64,000 bases of DNA. Origin: Hygrocybe punicea. Lineage: Eukaryota; Basidiomycota; Agaricomycetes; Agaricales; Hygrophoraceae. The translations under genes and the position numbers were made by a program. Location of the stretch: assembly GCA_963556145.1 (NCBI GenBank), contig OY744467.1, forward strand, positions 3,472,001 through 3,536,000, given 5' to 3'. This document shows, piece after piece, positions 9,877 to 21,432 of the stretch; position 1 is the stretch's first letter, and each line of letters opens with the position of its first letter. The notes under the pieces were generated by a model that did not search any database, was not told where the DNA came from, and saw only the letters and a program-made list of their open reading frames with translations.

Positions 9877-10960
9877 TATGAGTTCTTCCATGTACACCGG
9901 GTAAAAATACCTTTTTGTATTCTACAAATATGTTGAAAATAAATTACACAATTCAAACTTTGAAAGTATACAAATAAGTAACCTTATGGAGTAAGCCCGG
10001 TACTCCATATGGTAATCTCGGTACTCCATAAGGCTACTTATTTGTAGACTTTCAAAGTTTGAATTGTGTAATTTATTTTCAACATATTTATAAAATACAA
10101 AAGGTATTTTTGCCCGCTGTGTATATGGAAGACTCGTTCTTATGAGTCCAGGATATATGGCAGTTTGTCAGTAATGAATTAATTAATGTTTGAAATCGAC
10201 CATAGACCTAAATTCTGCATTTGCAACCCTTTTTTTTCGAAGAAATTCATGAATAAACTAGATCTTCTGAAATTTGTCCTCAAATATTTTCAGGAATATA
10301 GGATTTATCTTGAGGTCATAAAAAATCACAACCTGCTCGAATGTATGAGAAAAAAAAATTGTATGATGCGAAATTTGATCGAAAAAGGAAGTTGTCACAC
10401 TGAGTCACAGGACTCTCACACGGATACCCCCGACCCTCAAGACCGACTGACCTGGGGATTTTGACCATGCCCGACATGAATCAAGACCAGGATTTTGTTG
10501 GACCTCCCTTGAGACTTGTCCATGGTTTGCCTCCATTTTTTTTAAGACCCAGAAAATGAGTGCCTCGCCACCAACACTGACCCACCTCCACCTTTTTATC
10601 ATCCAAGATACCCCCTACCCCCAGAGCACAGAATGCAAAATGGAGTGATCAGCAGTTTGGGGGGACCCATTTGAATGTGAGTATTGCCCCAGATGTGCTA
10701 CGATGTATCACAATGAGTCATACTGACCCCCTCCTTCTCATACCCCCCGGATTCCAAATCATTTCTCCTTGACAAAAATCATGAATAAACTAGATTTTGT
10801 GGAGTATGTCCTCCAATATTTCCATAACTAAATAATTTATGAGGTCACAAACTGCTCAGGCGGATGAGAAAAAAAAATTGTATAACCCGGATTTCATTGA
10901 CAAAACTTGAATTAAATGTATACGAAAAACTCATGAAAATTAAATAACAATGAGCTGCAA
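9877..10960 (+). mobile_element. Helentron C1, 5' leader
   Basis: It starts with the terminal palindrome TATGAGTTCTTCCAT...ATGGAAGACTCGTTCTTAT, whose loop is split by the MITE at 9895-10121. The leader GAGTCCAGGATAT... that follows is repeated at 11244 behind the palindrome of C2. Within the leader a block of about 150 bp (near 10225-10370) recurs near 10755-10895. No coding region and no 3' terminus are seen. The right boundary is only approximate, set by the end of a host-like exon at 10964. Confidence 0.6.
9895..10121. mobile_element. 227-bp MITE in the loop of the C1 palindrome
   Basis: It is flanked by TA (9893-9894 and 10122-10123) and has ends CACMGSGGGYAAAAATACC. Nearly the whole element folds on itself, with a GTACTCCAT core. 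TA targets and these ends point to Tc1/mariner-type mobilisation. It sits in the centre of the C1 terminal palindrome, so C1's end would form a much longer hairpin. Confidence 0.88.
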
Positions 10961-10963
10961 ATT

Positions 10964-11214
10964 TTAGTCCACATTGGAGGTGTCGTTAGCCTCATCCTCA
11001 TCATCAGTAAATGCTACACCTCTTTTCCGAATTTTCGAAGATACTTTGACTGGAAGACGCTGTGTTTTCAAGAGTGCCTTTGAAGCCTCCTTGATAAAAT
11101 AAGTTATAACAAGATACTACACAAGAGTAGTCCACACACCTCTGTAAATTTGTTTTCAATGAGAGCCATCGACTCAAGTACCAAACCAAGCCTGAAAGAC
11201 TTATTTTCCTTGGT
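10964..11214 (-). pseudogene. 3' end of an unknown host-like gene, cut by Helentron C2
   Basis: Two minus-strand exons are predicted. 11214-11140 reads KENKSFRLGLVLESMALIEN, and 11089-10964 reads EASKALLKTQRLPVKV...FTDDEDEAN...D and stop. They are separated by a 50-bp intron (GTGTGT..CAAG). The protein end is basic and then acidic. I do not recognise the family. The upstream part of the gene is separated by the insertion of C2 directly after T11214 and is not found elsewhere in the window. Confidence 0.5.
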
Positions 11215-12340
11215 TACGAGTTTTTCCATTTATGGAAGAATTGTTCTTATCAGTCCAGGATATAGCGCAGTTCGTCAGTAATTAAATAAATAAATAAATA
11301 AATAAATAGATTAATGTTTGAAATCGACCATAGAGCCAAATTCTGTATTTCTGACCCTTTCTTTTTGAAAAAATTCATGAATAAACTAGATTTTCAAATT
11401 TTGTCCTCAAATTTTGTCAGGAATATAGGATTTATCTTGAGGTCATAAGAGCTCAAAAACCGCTCCAATGGATGAGAAAAATAATTTGTATGATGCGGAA
11501 TTTGATCCAACAAGGCAATTGTCACAGTCAGTCACACATTCCTTGGTCTCAATACCAGTTCTCTACCCCCCCGAGATCGGACGGCCAAACCCTGTAAGGA
11601 CCGGTTAGGGGGCACCCAATGGAGTGTAGGAATGGCATCAAACATGGTATGATGTTTCCCGTTGAGTTATGGTGCCCCCCTCCTCCTAATCCCCCCCACA
11701 CCCCAGATCTCTACACTCCAACGTCGAACAGCCAAATCACCAATTAGAGGGGACCCACTGGACTGTAAGTGTGTGGTCTGATGACTTTTGTTGTGTGGTG
11801 CTGACCCCCCCTCCGTTGCTCCCCCACACTCCAGATCTCTTCTTTCCGACCAGAGGTCAGTACCAACACGTAGTTTTATTAGTTTTCTTTGTTTCCCTAG
11901 CTGTGTAGCATAGAAGGGTGGCTGTCTGGGCCATGGAAGGTGTGATTGTGCAGTCTGTGCATGATCTTCTTCCACCTTTCTCCAGTCACCGGATGGGGAT
12001 GGCTGTCTGGGCCATGGAGGGTGTGGTTATGCAGTCTGTGCATGACCCTCCTCTAGTCCCCAATATGATTCACCAGAGGGGGCAATCTGTGCCATGGGAG
12101 TTGTAATTGTGCAGCCTGTGCACTATTCACTTCCACCCTTTGGATGTGTACTGTTAAGGATGGTCTCTCTGGACCCTTCGAAGACTCGAGACTGGGACTT
12201 TGTCGGACCTCCCTTGAGACTTGTCTAGAGGGGCACTCAGTAAAATTAAAAATAAGAATGGTCTCCCTGGACCCTTCACAGACTTGACACTGAGATTTTG
12301 TTGGACCTTTCTTGAGACTTGCCTGGTATGGTCAGAGTTT
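11215..12340 (+). mobile_element. Helentron C2, leader with internal tandem repeats
   Basis: The 5' palindrome (TACGAGTTTTTCCATTTATGG) is followed by CAGTCCAGGATAT, matching C1. The block near 11330-11500 repeats the C1 leader. Further in lie pyrimidine-rich repeats (11530-11850), three copies of a unit of about 77 bp with GGCTGTCTGGGCCATGGA (11919-12110) and two copies of a unit of about 90 bp with GGACCCTTC...GAGACTTG (12160-12330). There is no coding region and the 3' end was not found. Confidence 0.55.
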
Positions 12341-12666
12341 TATTCAATTCTCTTGAAAATGACATAATATTTGTGTAAATAATATTGATTTCATCAAATA
12401 CCAACATATCATATATACAACAAAAGAGATAGAGACTGTGTGTACTAGCCAGGTGATGTCAAAAGAGGCATGGAAGGAGGCATCTTTGAGAGAAAACCAG
12501 AAAACAAGCAGAACAAGCCGACATGTCAAACAATGATTAGTAAGATTTTCCCACGATTCAAAAAAATGGAATTTCTTTTTTGTCAACTTGAACGACATTC
12601 CTATGACTTTCAAACACCTCATCCTACTGCTACTTCTGTCACTTACAATGCTATTACAACTAAATA
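12341..12666. other. Unassigned spacer
   Basis: I see no gene here that I can support. Open frames up to 92 codons exist on both strands, but none has recognisable motifs, introns or a second copy. Confidence 0.3.
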
Positions 12667-13550
12667 AACCAGGGGTCGGGAGGTCTCAGGACCTCACAAT
12701 CCCACCTTGTGCCCAACCAGCACCCCTAAACTTTTTCAACCACCAGGATGCCCCACCCCGCCCTATGTTCGACCAACCATGGCTTGTGTACACGCCCAGC
12801 CCTCGTTTGCATTGAAAACAAACAGGAAGGGGGTCTCAAGTCCTCGTGTTACCGCCATCTGCCCAAGCACCACCTCCCCCCTTGTTTCAACCACCAGGAC
12901 ACCCCAGGGCATCCGGCCCCATTTTCATCCACTGCCGGATCGTGTATCTGCAACCTGTTTCTGTTAAAACTAAAGGGTTGGGTCTCAGAGCCTCGCACGC
13001 TCGCCATCTGTCTAAACCACCCAACCCCAATTTGTCAGCATCCACAGCAGCCCTTTGCCACCTGTTTGCAAGTGCCCCTAACTCAAATACACCCCCCGCA
13101 TCTCGTTTGGACTGAAAACGAGATGTTGAGGACCCTAGAACTGTCACCTCACCGCCCAATGTCCAACCCACCCACCCCCATTTTTTGAACATCCACGGCA
13201 CCCCCTTCCCACCCATTTTTGACCACCCCCAACTCAAATAGACCCCCTGCATCCTGTTTGGATTGAAAACATGTGTGTTGAAAATAAGTGGTCCCGGGTT
13301 TTCAAGACCACCATCTGCCCAACCACCACTGCCCTTTTTCAACCACCAGGACACCACCTCGCCCCATTTTCGACCACCCACAGCTCGTGTATGCCCCCCG
13401 CACCTTGTTCGCATGGAAAACGAGGCGTCAGGGTGTTCCAGTCCTACCCATTTAGACCTTTTCACACCCGGGACATGCCAACCCCTGCCATTTTCAACCA
13501 GCCCAAGCTACTCTACAGCCCCTGTGCCTCATTCACATAGAAAATTACGA
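12667..13550. repeat. GC-rich minisatellite, diverged
   Basis: The units of about 120-150 bp carry CCCGCACCTCGTT...GAAAACGAG, then 'CCCAACCACC' and 'CAACCACCAGGAC' blocks. They are related to, but more diverged than, the arrays at 18535, 22440, 27905, 44690 and 55560. The array ends at the insertion point of Helentron A3. The proline-rich open frames across it are low-complexity by-products. Confidence 0.75.
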
Positions 13551-13555
13551 GTTCT

Positions 13556-14582
13556 TTTAATTTATTAAAAGACTCGTTCTTTATGAGACCTGGTTCAGTG
13601 AGGGTTCGTGATTAATTAATTAATTAATAAAGTTGATCGCCTATAGACAGAATTTTTTTAGGCAAGAGATATGATTCTACTTCTGATACTGGAAAATAAG
13701 ATGCAGTTGGGGCCATGTGTGGACAAGCTTACATAAGCATCCAAATATAGGTTGTTGCAAAAAAGACAAATTACCTTCCAATTATATTCAAATATTCGTA
13801 CTGGTCTCAATTCTTATCAGAATCAGCTGAAAATCGAACTGCTGACTAATATTATCATTTCGGGTTGGGTGTGACAGTGACATGTGACCAATCTAACCAT
13901 ATCAAGCAATTTTTGATATGATATAGCAAATTTTTTGCTGATCATAATGGTGACAGTCACATGTGACCAGTCTAATCATATAAGGCAATTTTCCACCATA
14001 TATGCTAAATTTTGAGGTGATCACAGGAGTCATAGTCATATGTGACTACTATTACTATATATGGAAATATCAGCCATATAAGCAGAAATCAGTGTAACTC
14101 AGATGATATAATGTTATTTTTACTTAAAACATATAATTCAATGTGATATTGCTGTATATATTATATGCCAATTATATATTTCAAGCAAAATCACTTATCG
14201 ATGTTCATAATAATCATACGAATAAAAATCTAATGACAGAAACAAGACTTTGTTCATGCCATATGCAACTTTAGCCCACTCAAGCACAGCTAGCTATCTT
14301 CATATTATCATTGGTTGTGCAGCAAGGTTATGGAGATGTAAGGCAGAGCAAATGTAAGTCAATTGTTATTATACTGTTTAAAGACAGTTGTATTTGACAG
14401 TTGACGTGTTGCTCTCTTTTTTGGCTAAGAATAGTACATAATGATGAAGCAAATAACACGCTATGCAGTTTTATTTTTTCTCCTTTTTATGTTGCTATGG
14501 TGAGAGGTTGTTATAATGAAAGTGAGGCGGAGAAAAAATGAACTCGTTCATGCCATGCGCAGCACTGGCCCACTAAACAAGT
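13556..14582 (+). mobile_element. Helentron A3, non-autonomous (1027 bp)
   Basis: It has the same ends as A1: the palindrome ACGAGTTCTTTTAA...AAAAGACTCGTTC on the left, and AAGAACTCGT-like sequence (here TGAACTCGT), the GCCATGC/GCACTGGC hairpin and CAAGT on the right. It is flanked by T13555. The interior is non-coding and collinear with A1, with small deletions. It lies between a minisatellite and gene G1. Confidence 0.87.
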
Positions 14583-15825
14583 TGAAAATGTGTGAAATGA
14601 GAGTCGAAGATCCACTACCACACCAGGAACAAAGCTGGTCGGTGTAGTATGTTCATACCTACATGTTTCTGGTGAATTGGGCATTGCAGAGAATGTTGGC
14701 TACTCACTTGTATTTTTTTTCAGCAGTCACAAGCCTGGAAAAATATCCGACGTCATCGGCAGTGGTGTGAAAGTATCGACTTTGATCCACAGATGCCAAA
14801 ACACCATGGGGATCAATACGAGGACCAAAGGGAACAATGTCAGAGTGAATAGCAAGTTTCGCACTTGTAAAGTATCTTTTGTGCGCTTCAACCGTCGTAT
14901 ATCCAGAAAATGTACCAGGCGTCCAAGGCTGGAGTTTGAAGGGACTGAGACCCTTGGCAAACATGGAGTGGATGGTCTGGATATTGTCCAGAGCCAAGTC
15001 GAATTGAGGTGAATTAAGCCCTGTCAAAGTGACATGTTGTCGCAGAAATTTGATCCTGGCTTCGGAACTATCAACCACTTGAAAGTCAGGTCTTAGGGAT
15101 ATTGATATTGCTGGCTAGCATTCACCTTGGAAGTCGGCTGAGTGGGGGTAAGTCACACTCGGCGATGATTCCAGTAAGACGAAGTATGATTTCCTCCATC
15201 TCTTTTCCATCTAACTCCTGTACGAGTTCGTAATGTCCCATGGCTTGATTATACTGGATCTTGGCTTGCAAGTGTAAGCCATTCTCCTAGTACATTGTTC
15301 AAAATATCATAAGCAGTACGGGACAGAACACATGCCTTATTAAATGCACTCAAATACCTCTGATGGTGCTTGCCTTCATATGCTGAGGTTGAGAAAGACT
15401 CCACGGATTCAACTGTCATTGAAAATTTTATAAGACTTAATGAATATAGAATAGCTGACAACAATGGCTCTCTCTCACCAGCTGCTTTGTAGTTGTAAAA
15501 TTGATTCATGATGGTTGAATTCAGCTGGAACACTGAAAACTACTTCAACACCGTAAACTAAATCATGTGCCTCAGGCTGCCTATCTGTAATGGGAATTCC
15601 TGGAATTATAAACTATATTTAGATATGCTGAACTTCTGTGGCGTCATGTAAGGAAGGGTGTTTTTTGGGGGTGCTTTCTGAAAAGACACGTTGAGGTACC
15701 TGTCGGTGGAACTTTGTGATGCATGTAACTGGTAACCTTGTCAATGACTCTTTGCATAAATAAAAATCAGTCTGTATCATATTGGACACTTTATCTTGAA
15801 TCTGATGCATTGGATCCTGTTATGA
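14583..15825 (-). pseudogene. Host-like gene G1, several exons, 3' end lost
   Basis: Minus-strand coding blocks separated by short introns include a Thr/Arg-rich start near 15810, MNQFYNYKAAG and ESVESFSTSAYEG (about 15530-15330), LSRTAYDILNNVLGEW, AMGHYELVQELDGKEMEEI (about 15250-15130) and a long block at 15078-14704. That long block ends VPFGPRIDPHGVLASVDQS, then FHTTADDVGYFSRLV. The last type of block occurs in uncharacterised mushroom proteins; I cannot give a function. The 3' end is cut where Helentron A3 and a minisatellite abut at 14583. Exact splice sites are uncertain, and one predicted junction (near 15110) is out of phase, so the gene may be decayed. Confidence 0.45.
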
Positions 15826-15913
15826 CGCGCAACACCCGTTTGTACCCGATGATCTTTCCTAGCCAGCATCGTTTTTTTTATTATCAATGAGGTACTGCCT
15901 GTTGAACAAGAAA

Positions 15914-16046
15914 TAATTTGTACTTATAAAGAAAGGCATCAGCCGGCTATGGAGAGGCACCACACAAGAGGAACAGATGAAAATTTCTTTTTTAAAATAT
16001 ATCAGAAAGCTGTTGAACAAGGATGTATCTTTATAAGTACAAATTA
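15914..16046. mobile_element. 133-bp MITE-like inverted repeat between G1 and G2
   Basis: 19-bp inverted repeats (TAATTTGTACTTATAAAGA) bound a short interior in the intergenic region between the divergent genes G1 and G2. The target copy is not clear. Confidence 0.5.
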
Positions 16047-18534
16047 ATTTCTGTGTTCCTTCATATTTTTTCAGTGTGGAAATGTAGAGGCCTAGTTCTG
16101 TACGATATGCACATCCACCTGCTATGCTCACCTATTTCTGATGGGTCCTCTCCGGCTGCACAGTAACATTTTTTCATCTTCTGCTGCAATACTTTACTTA
16201 CCACCGTCTTGGATTAGCAGGCAAAGCAGCAAGCGTGGTTACAAAGGCAAGCCAGTTTATGCTTACAGTGATATTGAGGAGATGTAGGTGCTGGTTACTT
16301 GAACAGTAACTGTTTCTGACCAATCTCCTCCAGCAGCGATGGTAAAAGTAAAGAGGCCACTGAGTAAGTATGGCTTTGTGCCGCGTTTCACTTGGTTGAT
16401 TATTTTACTAGAGATGAGAATACACCCTCGCCAAAGCCCAAGAAAGGAAAACCAGGAAAATGGTGTGTCAACTATTATGGTTATTTAGCATATCTTATGG
16501 TCTATCTGATCAACAGAAGCATTGCAACGGCTGGCAATACTTCTCGCTCTGCAAAGAAAGCCCGAGTTGAATCATCCTCCGATCACTCTGAACAAGAAGT
16601 CACCACACCGTACGTAACTTTGCTTCGATCCATTGGTTGTCTAATATTGTTATATATACTTTAACAGTCCTTTGACTTCTCAATCCAAGTAAGTACTAGT
16701 ATTTAGTTTTTCACCTACTTCGTCTATTCTCATACATCCATTTGACTTAAAGGTCTCCTCAAAAAAAGAGTCCTCAAAAGACATCCCCTCAAAAGACGTC
16801 CCCTCAAAAGACGTCCCCTCAAAAGGTATCTTCCCAACAGGTCTCCCATACAAGGGTTGATTCACCTGAAGAGGACGTCTTTTGGTAGGTGATCCTTCTG
16901 ATTGTAAATGCAAACTAATTCAGCTGGTACTATTCCTACTAGTTCATCCTCATTCAAGAAACCAAAGGAAGACCTAGTATATATGGAGGATTTTCCAGAA
17001 TCGTAAGTACTTGCTTGCTTGCTTTGTTACCATAAACGAGCTACATATTACTCTCGTAGGAAAAGCTTTGTCAAGTCTCATGGTGGTCTGGTCGAATGTG
17101 AGGTTCTCTTGGCAGAACTGATGGACCCGATGTTGGTTGACACCTACAAGAACCTTCCCCCTCTTCGGTGAGCAACCGGCTTTTTTTTTAGGATAACAAT
17201 TTTTTATTGTCGATTGTTGCTAATTTAGCAAAGGGACTCTGGTAACTTCGAATGCTGGCATCGATCCCATCGAACCATTTTCACTTAGCAATGTCCCAGA
17301 CATACTTCCATCCACAAACATGAAGTATGTCTCTCGATGATCTGTATTTCAAGTCATGATTCAAACTAGATTTGTACTTAGGCGTCTTGTGGAGGCCATC
17401 ACATTTACGAGATCTGGAGTCTTCATGAATCTGTCCAGAGTATCGCCAACCTTAGTCAAGACCAACCCCGTATCAGAAAGTGCGCGATCTGTGGAGTACG
17501 CTACCCAGGCTGTCTCCTACAGCTTCAATCCCTATATCATCTTTACTTCTGTGCTGGCTGTGACTGGTTCCAATTTGTCTACAGAGCCTGTTGGGATTTT
17601 CCGGCAGATTAGTGGGCTGATGTGCACGCAGGAGTGGGAGAGGTTCTGCGCATTTTTCTGCATGGTATTCAAGGTTCCTGAATTAAGGGCCCAAATATTC
17701 GAGGGTTCTGTTGTGATCAGCACTCGTGCTAAACAGAAGGATAAGGATGACGGTAAGTGTCGTTCATATTTATATACATCACAAATTGTTTTAATACAGT
17801 ATATTTCTCAGGTGGATCGTCAGGAAGTAGCTTTGCCAAACTACTGGCTAGGAAGAAGTCCCTCACCGCTCTGTTACGAGTTCTTCCATTTATGGAAAGC
17901 TCGTTCTTATTACGAGTTCTTCCATTTATGGAAAACTCGTTCTTATAAACCCGGTTTTCAGCCATTGAGGTGATTCATTCATTCATCTCAGGGACTGAGG
18001 GAAAATTGCATCCCAATATGGCAACTGAGTTCAAAATCCCGTTTGACTGGTTTCATTCCAGAATTCAGAGCCTCTATTGACTTGCACACTGCATAGACTG
18101 TCACCAGATTTGATGAGGAGGATGTCATGGGGACTGTCCTGCTGGAAAAAAAATATGGAGGGGATCTGGTATGATTTGGGCTCTCTGTGAGCCATTCTTT
18201 GCCAAGGAAATGAGTATAGATGCAATAACTAATGTTATACTGCCAATAAAAATGTGGTAATTTCTAACTGTATTTTAGTGTATGTCTGGGTCACTTTTGT
18301 CCACTGAAGGCAGTTGTAAAATGTGATATCTGAGTCTCTAGAATGCAAACAAGTAAGAGTGGTCCGGAGTTGTGGCTAAAATTAGAGCGGAGTCTTAAAT
18401 ATACAGTGAGAGCTTTCGAGCTCAGATGAGTGCACAAACCTTCTGTTGCTCAACAGCAACATCGTCGAGGGGGTGGTGTAACAGAGGTATGGACGTAGTT
18501 TTATTGTCCTTGGTCTAGTACTGATGTCTGTAGC

Positions 18535-20065
18535 CCCCGCAACCCGTTTCCATCGAAAACCAGGGGTCGGGAGGTCTGAGGACCTCACATTCCCGCCTTG
18601 TGCCCAACCAGCGCCCCCCAACGTTTTCAACCACCAGGACGCCCCACCCAGCCCTATGTTCGACCATCCCTGGCCAGTCTAGACCCCCCGCACCTCGTTC
18701 TCATTGAAAATGAGGAGTCGGGGGGTCCCAGGCCCTCGCGATCCAGCTATCTGCCCAACAACCAACATCTCCCTTTTTCAACCACCAGGACAGCCCGTCC
18801 CGCCGTGTTTTCGACCACCCCCGGCCAGGCTACACCCCCCGCACCTCGTTCCCGTTGAAAACGTGCGAGTGGGGGGTCTCAAAACCTCGCGATCCGGCTG
18901 TCTGCCCCACCACCACCACCCGCCCTTTTTCTACCAACAGGACACCCGGTCCAGCCCCGTTGTCGACCATCCCCGGCCAGTCTAGATCCCCCGCACCTCG
19001 TTCCCGTTGAAAACGAGAAGTCGGGGGGTCTCCGGCCCTCGCATTCCGCCTGTCTGCCCAGCCAGCAACACCCCCCCTTTTTCATCCCCCAGGACAGCCC
19101 GTCCCGCGACTTTTTCGACCACCCCCAGCTAGGCTACACCCCCCGCACCTCATTCGCGTCGAAAACGAGGGGTCGGGGGGTCTCCGGCCCTCGCATTCTG
19201 GCTGTCTGCCCAACCAGCAACCCCCCCTTTTTTCATCCCCTGGGACGCCCCACCACGTCCGGTTTTCGATCACCCCCGGCTACTGTGCACCCCCCGCACC
19301 TCGTTTGAGTTGAATACGAGGGGTCGGGGGGTCTCAGGCCCTCGCATTCCGGCTGTCTGCCCAACCAGCAACACCCCCTTTTTTCATCCCCCGGGGACGC
19401 CCCATCCCGTCCGGTTTTCGATCACCCCCGGCTAGGTTACACCCCCCGCACCTCGTTCGCGTCGAAAACGAGGGGTCGGGGGATCTCAGGCCCTCGCATT
19501 CCGGCTGTCTGCCCAACCAGCAACACCCCCCCTTTTTCATCCCCCAGGACAACCCGTCCCACGGCTTTTATGACTACCCCCGGCTAGGTTACACCCCCCG
19601 CACCTCGTTCGCGTCGACAACGAGGGGTCGGGGGGTCTCCGGCCCTCGCATTCCGCCTGTCTGCTCAACCGGCAACCCTCCCCCCCCTTTTCATCCCCCG
19701 GGACGCCCCACCCTGTACGGTTTTCGATCACCCCCGACCAGTGCACACCCCCCGCACCTCGTTCGCGTCGACCACGAGGGGTCGGGGGGTCTCAGGCCCT
19801 CGTGATCCGGCATTCTGCCCAACCACCACCACCCTCCCTTTTTCTACCTCCAGGACACCCGTTTTCGACCACCCCCGGCCAGTCTACACCCCCCGGACCT
19901 CGTTCGCGTTGAAAATGAGGGGTCGGGGGGGTCTCAGGCCCTCGGATTCCGGCTGTCTGCCCAACCACCCCCCCCCCCGTTTTCACTCACCATGTCACCC
20001 CTTCCCACACCCCTCATCTAGATCCCCGTACCCTGTTTCTCTTGAAAACGCGAAGTTGGGGGTGT
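18535..20065. repeat. GC-rich minisatellite, about 150-bp unit (B1)
   Basis: There are about ten units. Each has CACCTCGTTCGCGTTG followed by AAAACGAGG (a small hairpin), GGTCGGGGGGTCTC, GCCCTCGC, 'CTGTCTGCCCAACCA', a poly-pyrimidine run and 'TCGACCACCCCCGGCCAG'. Spacing of the CTCGTT cores is about 150 bp through 19140-19900. The array is CpG-rich, in sharp contrast to the AT-rich sequence on both sides. Confidence 0.9.
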
Positions 20066-20176
20066 CCGGCCTTCCATTTTTGACTCATATATTTACTTAT
20101 ATTTAATTATTAAATAGAAATTAAATATTATATAATCAATTTCCAAATTTATCTTTGAAATCTAAATGCTACACTT

Positions 20177-20424
20177 GTGACACATCATCTGCTAGTGCAT
20201 AACATGCTATTCTACTGTGTTGTGTTCCTACTGCTCCTGCTGTTCCCCATTCCCTCTGGTCTCAACAGTTCTCATGTCTGTTTTACGGTTCCTTTCTTGT
20301 TGTCAGTGACACATTCTGACCATTCATTTAACTTGTGTTGCATGACAGGCCAACGTGAATGCCAATGCATCATTGCATATGTGATTTCTTCACAAAGACG
20401 GGTTGGTTTATCTGACCATTGATT
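20177..20424 (+). other. Conserved 5' frame upstream of the Helitron gene (B1 copy)
   Basis: A short reading frame begins with a hydrophobic stretch (MLFYCVVFLLLLLFPIPS). It is kept at DNA level in four copies (20177, 29065, 46170, 57183). It may be the first exon or just leader RNA of the Helitron gene. The segment after TTGCATGACAG reads in a second frame as A-N-V-N-A-N-A-S-L, which I think is a small exon; see the B'4 entry. Confidence 0.35.
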
Positions 20425-20527
20425 GAAGCACCAGAAATCTCCGGTGGCCTTGTTTACATGGTACACAGCTCGGTCCACTATGTAATGTTTCAATTATCCG
20501 TACCATATACTATACAAAACACCTGAG

Positions 20528-20815
20528 TTGCTGGTATTAGAATATCCCAACATAAACATGATTACCAGCCATCAAATAACTGTAAATGTAAATGACAAGT
20601 CAGTAAATTTGTATCTAAGAGGTATTGTATATGTTGGAGGATATCACTCTACATCTCAATTCATATCAGAAGATGGCACAATTTGGTATCATGATGGTAT
20701 GACAACTGGAGCAACATGTAAGCAAGATGGTCACATTGGTATCATGTCAGATGATGGTTTTAAAAGATATGAAGATAAAATTCTTGTGCTAGCAGTTTAT
20801 GCTCAAAACCAGTAA
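20528..20815 (+). pseudogene. USP-like peptidase, C-terminal fragment (B1)
   Basis: The frame is open from LLVLEYPNINMIT through YLRGIVYVGGYHSTSQF (position of the catalytic His block) and IWYHDGMTTGATC to VLAVYAQNQ and stop. It lacks the catalytic Cys half and everything upstream. The copy in B4 (46521-46808) is identical over these 95 residues, so either both elements are young or the fragment is conserved. Confidence 0.65.
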
Positions 20816-20963
20816 TTTAATATAATTGAGGACTATTGGGTGGGAAAGTGGGACATTCAAAATTTTCACCATTGTAAATTCATATTGGACATCAAAATTG
20901 AAGGAAATCTTCAGGGTGGGAAAGTGGGCCATTAAATATAGGAATGTTATAAATACATTACAT

Positions 20964-21432
20964 TAGGGCAGGTCAAGGGTATGCAATACCCCCAGGGGTT
21001 AAGAGTACGGGTACCACGGGTTAAGGGTACGAGTCCAGCCTCAGAATACCCGCAGTACCCACGTGGGTATGGGCTGTATTTTTTTTGGGAGAAGAAACAT
21101 CAAAAACTCAATTTTTGGGGTATTTTTCGCTATTTTTGAGGGATATAATGAGAATCATTGCTTGTAAAAATATGTAAAAATGCTCTCAACACTCCCCACA
21201 GTATTCTGAACATTGTGCTCCTTTACACTAAAGGGATCCGACCAGTATTCCGTCCACAATAACCATAAAAACCACCAAAAACAGGTAAAAATGGGGTATT
21301 TTGCATGTTTCTTCCTGTACCCCTGCAAAACCTGTGCCATACTCGTACTTTTGGCCTCGGGTACGTACCTGTGACGGGTACGGGTCCGAGTACAGCCCCA
21401 GAGCACTGCGGGTGTACCCCTGACTGGCCATA
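20964..21432. mobile_element. 469-bp hAT-like MITE
   Basis: It is flanked by an 8-bp copy CATTACAT (20956-20963 and 21433-21440). The imperfect ends are TAGGGCAGGTCAAGGGTA and, inverted, TATGGCCAGTCAGGGGTA. It is absent from the collinear B4 copy at 46958, which shows a single CATTACAT. It has no coding sequence; repeated GGGTACGGGTACC-like motifs lie inside both ends. Confidence 0.88.

Noticed and set aside
9887..10142. 3' hairpin of the 7-10 kb Helitron fragment
   Set aside because: The same palindrome stands at the left end of the other families, and the family-C leader follows it, so it is the 5' end of C1.
18535..20065. CRISPR-like array
   Set aside because: The units are about 150 bp tandem copies without unique spacers, in a eukaryotic genome.
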